IMG/VR virus record: IMGVR_UViG_3300032156_002408
Coordinates: 1 to 21,725 of that record
Reading direction: 5' to 3' (one strand)
DNA: 21,725 nt
DNA from: a virus
Below, piece by piece: positions 21,567 to 21,725 of this stretch (the stretch's first letter is position 1; each line of letters opens with the position of its first letter). Position numbers and translations under genes: made by a program. The notes below the pieces were generated by a model that saw only the letters and a program-made list of their open reading frames with translations, was not told where the DNA came from and ran no database searches.

Positions 21567-21725
21567 ATGCAATTATCCAAGCAATGGGCTACGCCTGAGG
21601 ACTTTGCCACACTATTTCTATACCTCTGGCATCAGGACTACCCAATTGATCAGTTGGCCACCGGAGCTAAACGCAGCGACTGGACCATACACATCGGCAT
21701 AGTCGTTCGTAGAATAGCTGACCTC
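21567..21725 (+). CDS. Partial hypothetical protein running off the window
   Basis: The first 53 residues are visible and open to the end: MQLSKQWATPEDFATLFLYL, then WHQDYPIDQLATGAKRSDWT and IHIGIVVRRIADL. The reading frame has an extended -10 promoter and AAGGTG ribosome site. The sequence is mostly helical with aromatic residues. Function cannot be judged from this fragment. It may be the first gene of a new unit or chromosomal DNA beyond the element. Confidence 0.55.
   Translation, partial: MQLSKQWATPEDFATLFLYLWHQDYPIDQLATGAKRSDWTIHIGIVVRRIADL

Overview
This window is the left part of an integrated tailed phage (or phage-derived element) in an unidentified bacterium, plus a different, AT-rich accessory segment on the right. 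It opens inside a tRNA-Thr(CGU) gene whose 3' end abuts a leftward tyrosine integrase, so the phage sits in the tRNA. Most of the phage is GC-moderate, with strong AGGAGG-type ribosome sites and many ATGA stop/start overlaps. A short palindromic repeat of a type widespread in uncultured bacteria lies inside the replication gene. The host cannot be fixed from this window; a Chloroflexota/Dehalococcoidia-like host is only a guess.

Layout: (1) 1-1245, tRNA-Thr 3' part and integrase. (2) 1299-1351, overlapping face-to-face promoters with a palindrome between them, controlling integrase (left) and everything rightward. (3) 1368-3585, excisionase-like HTH protein, a replication ATPase carrying an iteron-like array (candidate origin), and a small coupled ORF. 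(4) 3515-6724, packaging and head genes: putative terminase small subunit, portal, scaffold, major capsid protein, followed by a perfect 32-bp palindrome. (5) 6866-13279, head-tail connector, DUF6582-like protein, holin-like membrane protein, a 30-residue membrane peptide and tail proteins. The tail hub appears split in two, with other genes and repeats between the halves. (6) 13342-15018, a small Cys protein and the terminase large subunit, far from the small subunit. (7) 15019-16152, a 1.1-kb stretch without a convincing gene, full of GCTTCGCTC-like motifs. (8) 16153-19098, a tightly packed run of ten small genes, many with Cys pairs typical of zinc ribbons. A bidirectional terminator ends the rightward genes.

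(9) 19334-20978 is a leftward, AT-rich three-gene operon led by a TIGR04255-family protein. It looks like cargo and is the best candidate here for an undescribed system. (10) Beyond it are a small membrane protein and the start of a further gene running off the window. No attR copy of the tRNA end is visible, so the right boundary of the phage is not resolved.

How the parts work together: integrase and the HTH protein would run integration and excision. The ATPase and its internal iterons would replicate the element. Portal, scaffold, capsid and TerS/TerL build and fill the head. The adaptor and propeller/hub proteins make what looks like a short tail, since no tape measure, sheath or tube gene is seen. 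The holin-like pair may release particles; no endolysin was recognised.
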